Of a stretch of DNA of 64,000 bases, positions 1-9,089 are shown in pieces; the first letter of the stretch is position 1; the number at the start of each line of letters is the position of its first letter. The notes beneath the pieces are model-generated. The model was not told the DNA's origin. It saw nothing but the letters and a program-made list of their open reading frames with translations, and did not search any database. The translations under genes were made by a program, and so were the position numbers. Origin of the DNA: Acidimicrobiaceae bacterium (GTDB taxonomy: Bacteria; Actinomycetota; Acidimicrobiia; Acidimicrobiales; RAAP-2); assembly GCA_027355725.1 (NCBI GenBank), contig DAIEHI010000053.1, forward strand, positions 38,904-102,903. Reading direction: 5' to 3'.

Positions 1-812
1 ACGCGAAGTTGGGCCAGTGCGCCCGACACGGTGGTGACCTTTTCGAACACGATGTTCTTTGACACCTGGGTACTGCCCGCGTTGAACGAGGTGACGAGGT
101 TCGTAGCTTGGGTGCCGACGATATCAATGGAGCCGCGCAGCACCTTCACGTGCACGCCAACGTTGTCAGTGTTCACGATCTGTGCACCGAGGTTGAGCGC
201 CATCAACGAGTGCGCACCCACCGCCATACCCTGGAACGGCGCGGGGGCGCTGAAGCCACCCGGACCATAGATCGATGCGTCAAAGACCGCCGGCGTGGCC
301 GTTGGGTTGTAGATGTTGAGGATCGCACTCGACCCGACCGAGGTGTTAAAACCCGCCCCGTACCAATCGGTGACGCCCGCAGACGTGCACGGCGTCTGGG
401 TGAGACCGGCGTTGGCGACCTCTTCGCCTACGACGCCGCCCCCACTCACCTGGACCGCGACCGCAAAATAATTGCCACTCGCGAACGACTGGGGCTGGAT
501 CGACAGCGAACCGTTGGCCGCGAGTTCGACCGTCTTGGTGGCACGACTCGCGGTGTTGGACACGACTTGCACGATGAGCGACCGCTTCGAATTGGACGTA
601 TTGATGAACGTGACGTGTCCTTCGGCGTGGTGGCGAGCGTCGGTGAGCCCCGTGCAGTAGAGCGCCGTCGACTCGGCGTTCTTCGAACTCGTCAGTGACC
701 CCGAGGATGACGGAGCGTTGTTGGGCTTTTCAAGAGTGCTCAGGGTCGCGACCCCACCGAGGATGACGGCCAGCACCAAGAGCAACGGAGCTCGACTCGA
801 GCGTGGCATCAT
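1..812 (-). CDS. DUF5719-family exported protein (3' end outside window)
   Basis: My translation of the minus strand gives an open frame running off the left edge; the ORF track omits it because it has no stop here. About 270 residues are visible. An N-terminal hydrophobic segment (roughly residues 8-24, rich in L/V/A) acts as signal anchor, followed by a low-complexity Ser/Asn linker and a beta-rich region with many short G/N/T turns. This matches the actinobacterial DUF5719 family, which usually sits beside a large membrane GT2 gene as here. The start overlaps the GT2 stop as ATGA, so translation is probably coupled; a second in-frame ATG follows directly. Function is unknown; a role in envelope glycan assembly is inferred only from the neighbour. 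Confidence 0.8.
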   Translation of the reverse strand, partial: MMPRSSRAPLLLVLAVILGGVATLSTLEKPNNAPSSSGSLTSSKNAESTALYCTGLTDARHHAEGHVTFINTSNSKRSLIVQVVSNTASRATKTVELAANGSLSIQPQSFASGNYFAVAVQVSGGGVVGEEVANAGLTQTPCTSAGVTDWYGAGFNTSVGSSAILNIYNPTATPAVFDASIYGPGGFSAPAPFQGMAVGAHSLMALNLGAQIVNTDNVGVHVKVLRGSIDIVGTQATNLVTSFNAGSTQVSKNIVFEKVTTVSGALAQLR

Positions 813-3800
813 TGGTCCTTTCGCACGTGACGGGCCACGACCGCGGCGCGTCGGCGACCGGTGAAGAGCCATTCGAGTCGCTGGATGATGCCAAAGCCCA
901 ACCACACAATCGCCCACAGCCCGAGCGTTATGAAGGCGAGAATCCCGTTCCATGGAAAGAGGTCCATGACGAGGGTGCCGGTGGCCTTGGCGCCAACGGC
1001 CCCCACCTGGTACGTCGGGGCCCACCCGTAGGAGATGGTGTGCGGGACCGACTTGGCGTCGATGTCGAGCGCGAAGGCGCTCGCTGGCGCGAGGCCGGAG
1101 ACGATCGTTGCGTTGGCGGGCACGAGTCCGCTGTTGGAGGTGCTCGTGAACAGCGGTGTCGGTGTGGTCGTCCCCGACAAGCTCGCTGAGACCAGTCCGT
1201 GGAACATCGAGTTGGTGTAGACCTCGACAGACGTCGTCTGCAGGGTGAGAGAGAGGTCCGTCTGGAGACCCAGCGTCGTCACGAGCGCGCTCGGCACCGG
1301 TCGAAGCGGCACTGATTGCACGCCCGCGAGCTCAGGGGCGAGTGAGTTCATCACCACGATCGTCGAGATTCCCGCTTGGGCGAGCAGCGAGCCCAGACGC
1401 ACGGTACGACCCTCAAGGGCGAGCTGCAGCGACTGCAGCAAAATCTCTGAGGGGCCTGCGTTGGGCGGTGCGAAGAGCGTTGAACCACCCGGCAACCCGT
1501 TGGTGGAGGTCGCCGCCTCGAGACCCGGAGCAACTGACCAACCTTGGACCGGCAGCACCGAAGGGTCCCCGAGCCACAAGACCCGATATCCCCCCGAGTT
1601 CGCCGGAGCGAGGGCGCTGAGCGAGCCCGCAACGCTCGTAGTGGGCAGATTGAAACGACCGCTCGCGAAACTCATGAGAAACGGTCCCGTGGCGACCACG
1701 AGCGTCGCGATACTGATACCCGCCACGAACTGGCGCCAGCCAAATCCGGATTGTCGAAGGTCCAGTTCAATCGCACTCACCCCAAGGCCAATGAGCAGTG
1801 CCAGCATCACCATGTAGAGCGCGAGCAACACGTCGAGGTCGGGGGCGAAGGGGCCCATCCAGTGATGGGCGTCGAGCGTCGCGAGTGCGAGGGTCAGGGT
1901 TGCGATGGTGGCGGCCTTGCTCGCCATGGAACGCCGCTCGTTTCGACATAGCAACAGACCTAGGAGCGCCATTGCTGGCAGCATCCAACCGAGCCAGTTG
2001 GCCCCGAATGAACCGTCCGCTCCCCTCACCAGGTCCGCGAACGACGGAGCCGACCATGGTCCTCGGCTCAATCCAAAGACTCCGAGCGCTCGCCGACCGG
2101 CGAACACCACATCAATCGTGAGTGGCAGCAGAAAGATCGCGACGTTGAAGAAGAGCGAACCAAGCAGTCGCCACGCACGAACGGGCGTGGGTACATGGTC
2201 AGGCTCAAAGGCACGCGCGAACACCACTCCGCCAACGACCAGGGCGACGAGCACCAGCGTCGCCGGTGCCATCGCGCTCAACAAGGCAATGAGCATGATG
2301 GTGCTCATGCGCTTTCCCGCCTCGGTCGTTCGCCAGCCCCGATGTCCGAACTGCACGGGCTCGGGATATGGCGCGGTTCGAAAACCCGGCACCGCCAGCA
2401 ATTCGAAGAGTCGTCGCACGACAAACGGCATGCCGGCGAGTACGAACAGGACGTCGATGCGACCCTGACCGATCATATTGAGACCCAACGGCAGCGCCAT
2501 GTAGGCCACCGACGCAATGACGCGCGCGCGATTCGACACTCGGCCCTTCAACAACCGAGCGATCCCGAACGCACCGATCGGCACGAGGGCAATGAGCGCG
2601 AACCGGGGCAAGATACCCATTCGACCGAACACGAACGTGCCCGCGAAGGCGAGCACTCCGTACGCCGGAGCGCCGGGAGCCCCCGTACCAAGCCCGTTCG
2701 GCGACCAGGACGCGAAGAAATGACGCCAGGTCGACCACCATGAATCGAGCGGGGCGAGTCGACCGATCAGTGGCAGATGCATCGCGACCAGATTGCGCGA
2801 ACCAATCGCCCACAGGATCAAGACGGTGACGACAACCGCAGCCTGGGACCGAAACGAGGTGAGGATCCTCGATGGCCGGGTTCGAAGTTCGATGACTCCG
2901 CTTTCGGGAATCTCATCGAACTCTTCCTCTTCTGAGAACGCAGCGGCGAAACCGACGCCGGCGACGTCCTCATCCACTTCCTCGACGACTTCGTGGTGGA
3001 TGGGCAGGATTCCGCGCGCACGGTCCAGACCGTCGCGCAACAAGGTGAGAAAGAAGCGCTTGAGCCGACTCGCACCGCCGACTTGGAGACGACGCAACTC
3101 GTCATCGGAGAGCACCCGGGTCTCAGCGAGGAACTTCCTGCGTTCTTTGATGCGTGTGCGATTGATCAGCAGCCAGCGCCACGACCCGACGATCGCACCC
3201 GCTCGGTCAGTGTCTCGACCGAGCAGTGCCAGGGCGAACTCCATCAGGTCCATGACCAACAAGAAAGAGAGCGTGGTGAGCGTGTTGCGTCGGCCCCATC
3301 CAGTGGCGACGACCAACAACTGGTGGCGACGTTGGAGGTCCTGGCGGCTCGTGCGACGAGTGCCCCTCGCCAACACTGCGCGCTCGCCGGTCGCGATCGT
3401 CTCGCGGTGGGCGACCTTCGCCTGGGGCGCGACGACGATGCGCGCTCCGGCCACTTGTGCTCGCCAGCACAAGTCCAGGTCTTCGCCCAGTGCGGGAATG
3501 AGCGGATCGAAGCCCCGAAGCGATTTGAAGAGGTCTGAGCGGACCAGGGTCACGCCTCCAGGGGCCACGAACACGTCGCGTTCGAGGTCCTGCTGGCCGT
3601 GATCGATTTCGCCGGGTTCGACCCGTTCGTGCACAACACCGAATCGGTCACAGGTCTGACCCACGTGCAAGAGGACCAACGGATCCTCATACGCCACGAC
3701 CTTGGGCGAGACAATCCCCGCATTGGTGCGAAAGGCGGCCTCCACCATCAGATGCACGGCGTCGGATTCGAGCAGGACGTCATCGTGACAGAAGAGGAAG

Positions 3801-4060
3801 AATGCCGAACCATCGACCATCAGCGACGCTTCGTTACAGGCCGAGGCGAAGCCCTTGTTCTCTTCGAGTACGCGCACAAAGGCGCTCGGCGCCACCGACG
3901 CCACCCGGGCCGGAACGTGCTCGCTCTCCCCGTTCGCGACGACGAGCAGGCTGAGTTCCTCATAGTCCTGAGCCGCGAGTGAAGCCAATGTGGCTTCCAG
4001 GCCGGGTCCCGAACCAGTGGTAACGACGACGGCAACAACGGCCGGAGCACGAGATTCCAT
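809..4060 (-). CDS. Large membrane GT2 family glycosyltransferase
   Basis: 1083 residues. Residues 1 to about 230 form a GT-A type GT2 domain: a Rossmann start (VVAVVVTTG), the NKGFASACNEA stretch typical of rhamnosyl/galactofuranosyl-type GT2 enzymes, and FCHDDV in the DxD position. About 150 mixed residues follow, then a C-terminal half with roughly ten hydrophobic helices alternating with extracytoplasmic loops. The layout suggests sugar transfer at the membrane with a polytopic partner domain. Acceptor and donor cannot be read from sequence. A TAGCCT box lies 9 nt before the ATG, so the leader is very short. The gene heads a two-gene unit with the DUF5719 gene. Actinobacterial homologues lie near F420 and GDP-mannose genes, as here. 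Confidence 0.85.
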   Translation of the reverse strand: MESRAPAVVAVVVTTGSGPGLEATLASLAAQDYEELSLLVVANGESEHVPARVASVAPSAFVRVLEENKGFASACNEASLMVDGSAFFLFCHDDVLLESDAVHLMVEAAFRTNAGIVSPKVVAYEDPLVLLHVGQTCDRFGVVHERVEPGEIDHGQQDLERDVFVAPGGVTLVRSDLFKSLRGFDPLIPALGEDLDLCWRAQVAGARIVVAPQAKVAHRETIATGERAVLARGTRRTSRQDLQRRHQLLVVATGWGRRNTLTTLSFLLVMDLMEFALALLGRDTDRAGAIVGSWRWLLINRTRIKERRKFLAETRVLSDDELRRLQVGGASRLKRFFLTLLRDGLDRARGILPIHHEVVEEVDEDVAGVGFAAAFSEEEEFDEIPESGVIELRTRPSRILTSFRSQAAVVVTVLILWAIGSRNLVAMHLPLIGRLAPLDSWWSTWRHFFASWSPNGLGTGAPGAPAYGVLAFAGTFVFGRMGILPRFALIALVPIGAFGIARLLKGRVSNRARVIASVAYMALPLGLNMIGQGRIDVLFVLAGMPFVVRRLFELLAVPGFRTAPYPEPVQFGHRGWRTTEAGKRMSTIMLIALLSAMAPATLVLVALVVGGVVFARAFEPDHVPTPVRAWRLLGSLFFNVAIFLLPLTIDVVFAGRRALGVFGLSRGPWSAPSFADLVRGADGSFGANWLGWMLPAMALLGLLLCRNERRSMASKAATIATLTLALATLDAHHWMGPFAPDLDVLLALYMVMLALLIGLGVSAIELDLRQSGFGWRQFVAGISIATLVVATGPFLMSFASGRFNLPTTSVAGSLSALAPANSGGYRVLWLGDPSVLPVQGWSVAPGLEAATSTNGLPGGSTLFAPPNAGPSEILLQSLQLALEGRTVRLGSLLAQAGISTIVVMNSLAPELAGVQSVPLRPVPSALVTTLGLQTDLSLTLQTTSVEVYTNSMFHGLVSASLSGTTTPTPLFTSTSNSGLVPANATIVSGLAPASAFALDIDAKSVPHTISYGWAPTYQVGAVGAKATGTLVMDLFPWNGILAFITLGLWAIVWLGFGIIQRLEWLFTGRRRAAVVARHVRKDQ

Positions 4061-4137
4061 CAGGTCACAAGGCTAGTTGGAACCCAGGAACCCTTCTGGC
4101 CCGAAGCGCCCCAAAAGGACGCATTTTGACAAGATTC

Positions 4138-5040
4138 TTACCCGTTGGCCATCGTGGCGCGAAGATCGTTGATCACGTCATCGAGTGAGGTCATCAGTGC
4201 TATAGAGGGCTCCCAGCCGGTCTCTTCGTGCAGTTTGTCGAAGTTACCGCGCATCACTGGTATCTCAACGGGCCTGAGCAGGTCGGGGTCGACGACGAGC
4301 TCGACCTCGGGAGCGATCTGTGAGCGAAGACGTTGGGCGATGTCGCTGAGCGAGGAATCGACCCCGGACGCGATGTTGTAGACCTCGCCGGCTCGTCCGT
4401 AGAGCGAGAGCAAACGGTAGGCGCGAACGACGTCGCGCACGTCACTGAAGTCGCGACGTGTCGACAAGTCCCCGACGGGTATCGAGGTTGCGTTGTTTGC
4501 GCGCGCTTCGAGTAGTCGACTCACCAAGGCGGGTACCACGAACTTGGTGGATTGTCCCGGACCGAGGTGATTGAAGGGGCGCGCGATGATCACGCGCTGA
4601 CCCCTCGCTCGCCACGCCTCGTGAGCGAAGTGTTCGGCCTCTAACTTGCTCGACGAGTACGGATTCGCCGGCGCAGTTCGAAACGACTCTCGAAGCGGCA
4701 GATCCGACTCGCGAACGACTCCATAGACGTCTGAGGTGCTCACGAGGATCGTCAGCGCGTCGGGGCAGTCCTCGTGGGCCGCGTCGAGGACGTTCTTCGT
4801 GCCGAGCACATTCACTCGAGTGAACCCCACCGGATCGTTCCACGAGTCGCCGACGTGGGTGAGCGCGGCCAGGTGATAGATCACTTCGGGCTGACTGGCG
4901 CGAAGGACGCGCTGCACGTCGAGCGCACTGGTCACGTCGCACTCCTTGTCGACGCTCGTCACCTCGTCGCCGCTTGAGCTGAGATGACGCTCGAGATGCT
5001 TGCCAACGAATCCGCCGGCGCCGGTGATGAGTGCGCGCAT
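4138..5040 (-). CDS. rmd: NAD(P)-dependent sugar epimerase/reductase, GDP-6-deoxy-mannose reductase-like
   Basis: 300-residue extended SDR. It has the N-terminal GAGGFVGKHL dinucleotide motif, HLAALTHVGDS, the catalytic YSSSK (YxxxK), and RPFNHLGPGQ, which is characteristic of the GDP-mannose 4,6-dehydratase/GDP-4-keto-6-deoxymannose reductase branch. At 300 residues it fits the reductase (Rmd) better than the longer dehydratase. The likely product is GDP-D-rhamnose or a related deoxyhexose for envelope glycans. No GDP-mannose 4,6-dehydratase (gmd) is seen in the window, although GDP-mannose pyrophosphorylase is. It is the last gene of a five-gene leftward operon with three glycosyltransferases. 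Family call is firm; exact substrate is inference. Confidence 0.75.
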   Translation of the reverse strand: MRALITGAGGFVGKHLERHLSSSGDEVTSVDKECDVTSALDVQRVLRASQPEVIYHLAALTHVGDSWNDPVGFTRVNVLGTKNVLDAAHEDCPDALTILVSTSDVYGVVRESDLPLRESFRTAPANPYSSSKLEAEHFAHEAWRARGQRVIIARPFNHLGPGQSTKFVVPALVSRLLEARANNATSIPVGDLSTRRDFSDVRDVVRAYRLLSLYGRAGEVYNIASGVDSSLSDIAQRLRSQIAPEVELVVDPDLLRPVEIPVMRGNFDKLHEETGWEPSIALMTSLDDVINDLRATMANG

Positions 5041-5043
5041 TGT

Positions 5044-6162
5044 CTACTCCTGACCTCGGGCGAGCCTGTAGGCCCCCAGATGCTTCTCGAGCGACGCCCC
5101 CCAGGTGAAGAGCTCGGCGCGGCGGCGCGCGTTCTTCGAGCGCTCGACGCGTTCGAACTCTGCCATGGTGAGTGCGTCACTGAGTACGCTCGCCAGCTCT
5201 TCACTGTCTCCAATACCCGCGAACAGCGCGGCGTCTCCCGCCACCTCTTGCATCACCGTGTCACGCGACGTGACAACACTCGCCCCACACGCGAGCGCCT
5301 CGAGGACCGGCAGCCCGAAACCCTCACCGCGCGACGGGTACGCCACGACGCTCGCGCGACGCATCAGGGCAGGCAGGGCCGCGTCATCGACGAAACCGAC
5401 CCGACGGATACGAGAGGAGAATTCGTGGGCCTCGATGCGCGAAGAGAGCTCGTGCATCCCCCACCCGGCCTGACCCGCTATGCACAACTGCACCGCCGGA
5501 TCTCGCGAGCCAATGTCGCGAAACGCGTCCAGAAGGACATCGAGTCCCTTGCGAGGCTCGACCGTGCCGACGAACAAGATGTACGGGACCTGCGCCATGC
5601 CCACTCTCGCCAGCACTGCATCGTCATCTCGCTCGACGGGCGAGAAGCGTTCGAGGTCGACGCCGTGGGGCGCTACGACGACGGGTGCGTGCGTTGGCAC
5701 GACCTGGTCGAGCAGCGACGCCGTGAGGTCGCTGACACAGATCAGTACGTCTGCGTGCGCGGCCGCGTAGCGGATGGCGCGTCGAAAGAACTGGACCTTG
5801 GTGCGTTCGTGCCACTCGGGGTTCGTGAAGAAGGTGAGGTCGTGCACGGTGACGACCACTGGCACCGTGGCGCGATGGGGCATGGTGTAGTGCGGCGCGT
5901 GCCAGACGTCGACGCCCCGCGCACTCGCCGACGCCCCCATACGCCACGCTTCGTAGATCAAGCGCGGCACTCTCGCGTTTGGAACGAGCGGCACCACGTG
6001 CGCCTCGGGTGACCACTCGGTCCATCGTCGAGCGTCGCTGCGTCTCGTGACGAGGGTCGTCTCTACGCCGAGCGCCGGGAGTCGACGCGCGATCTCAACG
6101 ACGTAGCGACCCGCCCCTGCAACCTGGGGCGGGACCGCTGACACGTCGAGGCCGAGTCTCAC
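5044..6162 (-). CDS. GT4 family glycosyltransferase
   Basis: 372-residue GT-B enzyme. The N-terminal acceptor domain contains the glycine-rich loop VAGAGRYV and the HAPHYTMP segment. The C-terminal donor domain carries FVGTVEPRKGLDVLLDAF and the EGFGLPVLEALACG motif, whose Glu residues bind the nucleotide-sugar ribose and phosphate in GT4 enzymes. It resembles mannosyl/rhamnosyltransferases of envelope polysaccharide loci. Its start overlaps the preceding gene by ATGA and 3 bp separate its stop from rmd, so it is clearly operonic. Supply of GDP-deoxyhexose by rmd makes a GDP-sugar donor plausible but unproven. Confidence 0.85.
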   Translation of the reverse strand: MRLGLDVSAVPPQVAGAGRYVVEIARRLPALGVETTLVTRRSDARRWTEWSPEAHVVPLVPNARVPRLIYEAWRMGASASARGVDVWHAPHYTMPHRATVPVVVTVHDLTFFTNPEWHERTKVQFFRRAIRYAAAHADVLICVSDLTASLLDQVVPTHAPVVVAPHGVDLERFSPVERDDDAVLARVGMAQVPYILFVGTVEPRKGLDVLLDAFRDIGSRDPAVQLCIAGQAGWGMHELSSRIEAHEFSSRIRRVGFVDDAALPALMRRASVVAYPSRGEGFGLPVLEALACGASVVTSRDTVMQEVAGDAALFAGIGDSEELASVLSDALTMAEFERVERSKNARRRAELFTWGASLEKHLGAYRLARGQE

Positions 6163-7235
6163 TGCCAGCCCGCCATGTGGTCAAGAGCCGCGTTTCGCCA
6201 CGTGAGCGCTGCGACTGATTGGCGACGCGCTTGTCTCGCTGGCTCATCGTCACCGAGAGAGAGTGCGCGCACCAGTCCCTCGGCGATGGCGGTGACGTCG
6301 AGGGGATCGACGTGTACCACGGTCTCGTTCGTGCTCACGCTCGGGGTCGTCGAACTCGCCACCACCCGCGTGCCCGCGTGCAGCGCCTCAACGGGCGGAA
6401 GTCCCCACCCCTCACGTCGCGCCACGTACGCGAACACCGTCGCGTCGCGGTACAAGCCAAGCAAGATTGAGCGAGGCACGTGACCGAGCACCACCGCGTC
6501 GGCGGTGGGGACATCACCCCAGCCCGAGGGTCCCGCGAGCACGAGCGGCCCGAGCTCGGGGTGTTCGAGTCGAGCGGCGCGGTGTGCGTCGATGAGACGC
6601 TCCAGATTCTTTCGCGGTTCTCGGGTCCCCGCGTAGAAGGTGAACGCCCCACGCACGTCGTGACGCTCGAGCACGTGGGCGACCGAACGGGGGTCTGCAC
6701 TCAGATGCGTCTCGTCGTCAGCGCCGAGACGTACGGCGTGGAGACGTTCACGAGCGATTCCCAACTCGACGAGTCGGTCATCGAGCCCGGGTGAGGTGGT
6801 GAAGACCCGAAGGGTCCGCTCACGCGTGATGCGAGCGAGTCGAGCTTCGTGAAACGCAATACCCGATGATGTCGAGGCCTCCGGCTCGTCGCGCCACAAC
6901 AAGTCGTGCATGGCAATGGAGTGCACGGCGCTGCGCGCACCATCAAAGGGCCCCGCCATGGAGGTCGCGTGCACGACCGCGCTCGTTCGCGGCACGCCGA
7001 GCGACCAGTAGGGCCACACTCGAGTGAGCACGCTGAGCGGCACGCGCGTGGAGCGTCGTCGAAGTGGCAACGACGACAACTCGCTCGGCACCGGACCACT
7101 TGGCGTGAGGGCGACCAAGTCCACGTCGGCGTCGAGTGCCGCGAGCCCGCGCACCAGACCTCGAACGTAGGTGGCGATACCACCGGGTTGGGGACGGTAG
7201 AGCTGATCGACGCTGATGGCTATGGTCCGCTTCAC
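6159..7235 (-). CDS. GT4 family glycosyltransferase
   Basis: About 358 residues from the GTG start I prefer; the ORF track starts 21 bases earlier at an ATG inside the preceding gene. The GTG is preceded by GAGG at 8 nt and lies 4 bases past the upstream stop. N-terminal RPQPGGIATYVRG is the donor/acceptor loop of GT-B enzymes; FYAGTREPRKNLERL and the degenerate EGWGLPPVEALHAG are the GT4 donor-site motifs. It overlaps the next GT4 by 4 bp. It is the second of three consecutive glycosyltransferases, implying a short oligosaccharide built residue by residue. Donor unknown. Confidence 0.83.
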   Translation of the reverse strand: MKRTIAISVDQLYRPQPGGIATYVRGLVRGLAALDADVDLVALTPSGPVPSELSSLPLRRRSTRVPLSVLTRVWPYWSLGVPRTSAVVHATSMAGPFDGARSAVHSIAMHDLLWRDEPEASTSSGIAFHEARLARITRERTLRVFTTSPGLDDRLVELGIARERLHAVRLGADDETHLSADPRSVAHVLERHDVRGAFTFYAGTREPRKNLERLIDAHRAARLEHPELGPLVLAGPSGWGDVPTADAVVLGHVPRSILLGLYRDATVFAYVARREGWGLPPVEALHAGTRVVASSTTPSVSTNETVVHVDPLDVTAIAEGLVRALSLGDDEPARQARRQSVAALTWRNAALDHMAGWQ

Positions 7236-7239
7236 ATTC

Positions 7240-8244
7240 CTAGCCTCGCACGACATCGCGATAGAGCGCGAGGTACGCCTGGGCCGCGGTCGAAGGAGCG
7301 AAGTCGACCGCGCGAGCGCGACCCGCGGCGACCATGATCGAGCGACGAGTGTCGCTTGACCACACGTCGGGCAGTACGCTCAGCACCTCGTCGTCTTCGA
7401 GCGCGAGTGCGGCGGCTCCGCCCAACAACTCGCGGTTGAGGCTCGTGGCCAGGGCAATGGTCGGCACACTCGCCCCGAGCGCCGCGATGGCGAACGAGGG
7501 GAATCTCGCACCGTCTGACATGTGCAGGACCACTCGGGCGCGCCCGAGGGCCGCGCGGGCATCACGGCGCGCGAGCACCTTCACGTTGAGCCCGCTCGCT
7601 CGAATGCGCTGGCCCACCGCGGCACTCGCGACCGCCACCACGCGCGCGTCGCGGCCGTTCACGAACTCGAGGAGTCTTGGCGCGATGGCGAGAAATCGAT
7701 CATCGAGGCCGGTGATGTTCACAACGAGGTCCGCTCCATCGGGGGTGTGCGCGAGCAACGGTACCGCCGGCGGGACAACGACAACCTGGCTTCGCTGTAG
7801 GGAGAGTTCGCGCTGCACCTCATGACTAGCGGCGCGACTCGACGCCACGAGGACCGCGCCCCGTGCGACGGCGCGACGCAGTTGGTTGATGCGTTGGTGC
7901 TCGCGAGATTCCCCGCGAAGCGGACGAAGGTCATCGACCGAGATGATGAGGGGAACCCTTGAGGTCGGCGGCGTTGCGAGTCCGGCGACGTGCACCACAT
8001 CAAGCGGGGGCAATTTGAGGTCAATGGCCGACCCGAGGCTTCGACGCCAGAGTGGTGCCCATACTCGGCGAAACCTAATGCGCTGCTCGTCGCGGGACGT
8101 GGGTGAGCTCTGGGTTCGAAAGCGGATCAGTTCGCATTGCCCGGTGCTGCTGAGGGCGTCGGCGAGGTCGGTCATCGTGTTGTCGAGCGACTCCAATGAT
8201 CCATCGAGGTCGAGCCCGACTCGCACTGTCGTGGGCGCGTTCAC
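7240..8244 (-). CDS. Divergent GT4-like glycosyltransferase
   Basis: 334 residues from GTG at 8244, chosen because it forms a GTGA overlap with the upstream stop; the ORF-track start 60 bases earlier lies inside the upstream gene. The fold is recognisable from an N-terminal VRVGLDLDGSLESLDNTM segment and a C-terminal donor half. Motifs are weaker than in the two sister genes: the usual E-x7-E region reads GARFPSFAIAALGAS and lacks the first Glu, so donor binding may differ or activity may be reduced. GT4 assignment rests on this partial similarity and on operon position. Confidence 0.62.
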   Translation of the reverse strand: MNAPTTVRVGLDLDGSLESLDNTMTDLADALSSTGQCELIRFRTQSSPTSRDEQRIRFRRVWAPLWRRSLGSAIDLKLPPLDVVHVAGLATPPTSRVPLIISVDDLRPLRGESREHQRINQLRRAVARGAVLVASSRAASHEVQRELSLQRSQVVVVPPAVPLLAHTPDGADLVVNITGLDDRFLAIAPRLLEFVNGRDARVVAVASAAVGQRIRASGLNVKVLARRDARAALGRARVVLHMSDGARFPSFAIAALGASVPTIALATSLNRELLGGAAALALEDDEVLSVLPDVWSSDTRRSIMVAAGRARAVDFAPSTAAQAYLALYRDVVRG

Positions 8245-9053
8245 GAATTGAGGGCCAGTCGACGCATGGCACTCGTCCACTCGGGCCAGAGCCCTACCGC
8301 CCACGCCGCGAAGTCCTCGGTACTGGTGGCAACGACACCAATGCCCTCGGTGGCGTTGAGGAGCATCAGCGATCCGCTCTGGCCGAAGTGACCGAAGCTT
8401 TCGGGTGGCCAGTCACCCATCCAGTGAGTCTTGTCTCCGCGAATCTCTGGTCCGAGTCCCCAGGGACAGGGCGAGAATCTCCCGAATCCCGGCACGATGC
8501 CCGAGAGTTGGGGAGCGTAGGGCGTGATGAAACGATTGCGCGTGTCCTTAGAGATCGCGTCTGGTCTGAGCCAGGCCTCGGCGAGTATCTGCATGTCAGA
8601 CGTCGAGCCAACGACACCCGATGAGGGTCGACCCTCCAAGTGCGTCGAGTTCATGCCCAGTGGGGTGAAGACGCGGCCCTCGAGCCACGCACTGGCGTCG
8701 GCTTCTTCGACAATCGCCTCCACCGCGAGGTCGACGCCGTAATTGGAGTAGACCCGCTTGGTCGACACGTCAATGACCGGATCGCCTGCTTCAAGACCCA
8801 GTCCACTGCTGTGCGACAACAGGTTCGCCAAGGTTGCCCCGTTCGGACCGAGACGTTCGCTCACCTGATGCAGCCCCCAGTCGACCTCGACCGCGAAGGC
8901 GAGCGACACCGCCATCTTGGACACCGACGCCCATCTTCTGACCTCATCGAGTGGACCAGCACTGTCCACGACCTCAACCAACCCTCCGTCAAGACGAAAA
9001 ACGACGTACGAAGGGTTGCCCGGCCACCCCGGTACTGACGAATTCGCGCTCAC
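8241..9053 (-). CDS. Beta-lactamase/PBP-like serine hydrolase
   Basis: 270 residues of the serine beta-lactamase-like (class C/PBP4*) superfamily. The three catalytic motifs are visible: SVSK (SxxK nucleophile), YSNYG (YxN) and GHFGQSG in place of KTG (HxG). No signal peptide is evident, so it probably acts in the cytoplasm or leaves by another route; esterase activity is as likely as a peptidase role. It heads the operon with three glycosyltransferases and rmd. The start is GTG, with TAACAT 8 nt upstream, consistent with a leaderless or near-leaderless message. Substrate unknown. Confidence 0.8.
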   Translation of the reverse strand: MSANSSVPGWPGNPSYVVFRLDGGLVEVVDSAGPLDEVRRWASVSKMAVSLAFAVEVDWGLHQVSERLGPNGATLANLLSHSSGLGLEAGDPVIDVSTKRVYSNYGVDLAVEAIVEEADASAWLEGRVFTPLGMNSTHLEGRPSSGVVGSTSDMQILAEAWLRPDAISKDTRNRFITPYAPQLSGIVPGFGRFSPCPWGLGPEIRGDKTHWMGDWPPESFGHFGQSGSLMLLNATEGIGVVATSTEDFAAWAVGLWPEWTSAMRRLALNS

Positions 9054-9061
9054 GACATTCG

Positions 9062-9067
9062 ATGTTA
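9062..9067 (-). promoter_or_regulatory. Putative -10 box of the serine hydrolase/GT operon
   Basis: TAACAT on the minus strand with an 8-nt spacer to the GTG start. The spacing matches several other operon heads in the window and implies little or no 5' leader. Confidence 0.45.
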
Positions 9068-9089
9068 CCCAAGCGCCTCTAAAGTCCTA

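Noticed and set aside
4984-6012. 342-codon plus-strand frame opposite the glycosyltransferase
   Set aside because: Shadow of rmd and the first GT4 gene; rich in Arg/His/Asp with no domain.
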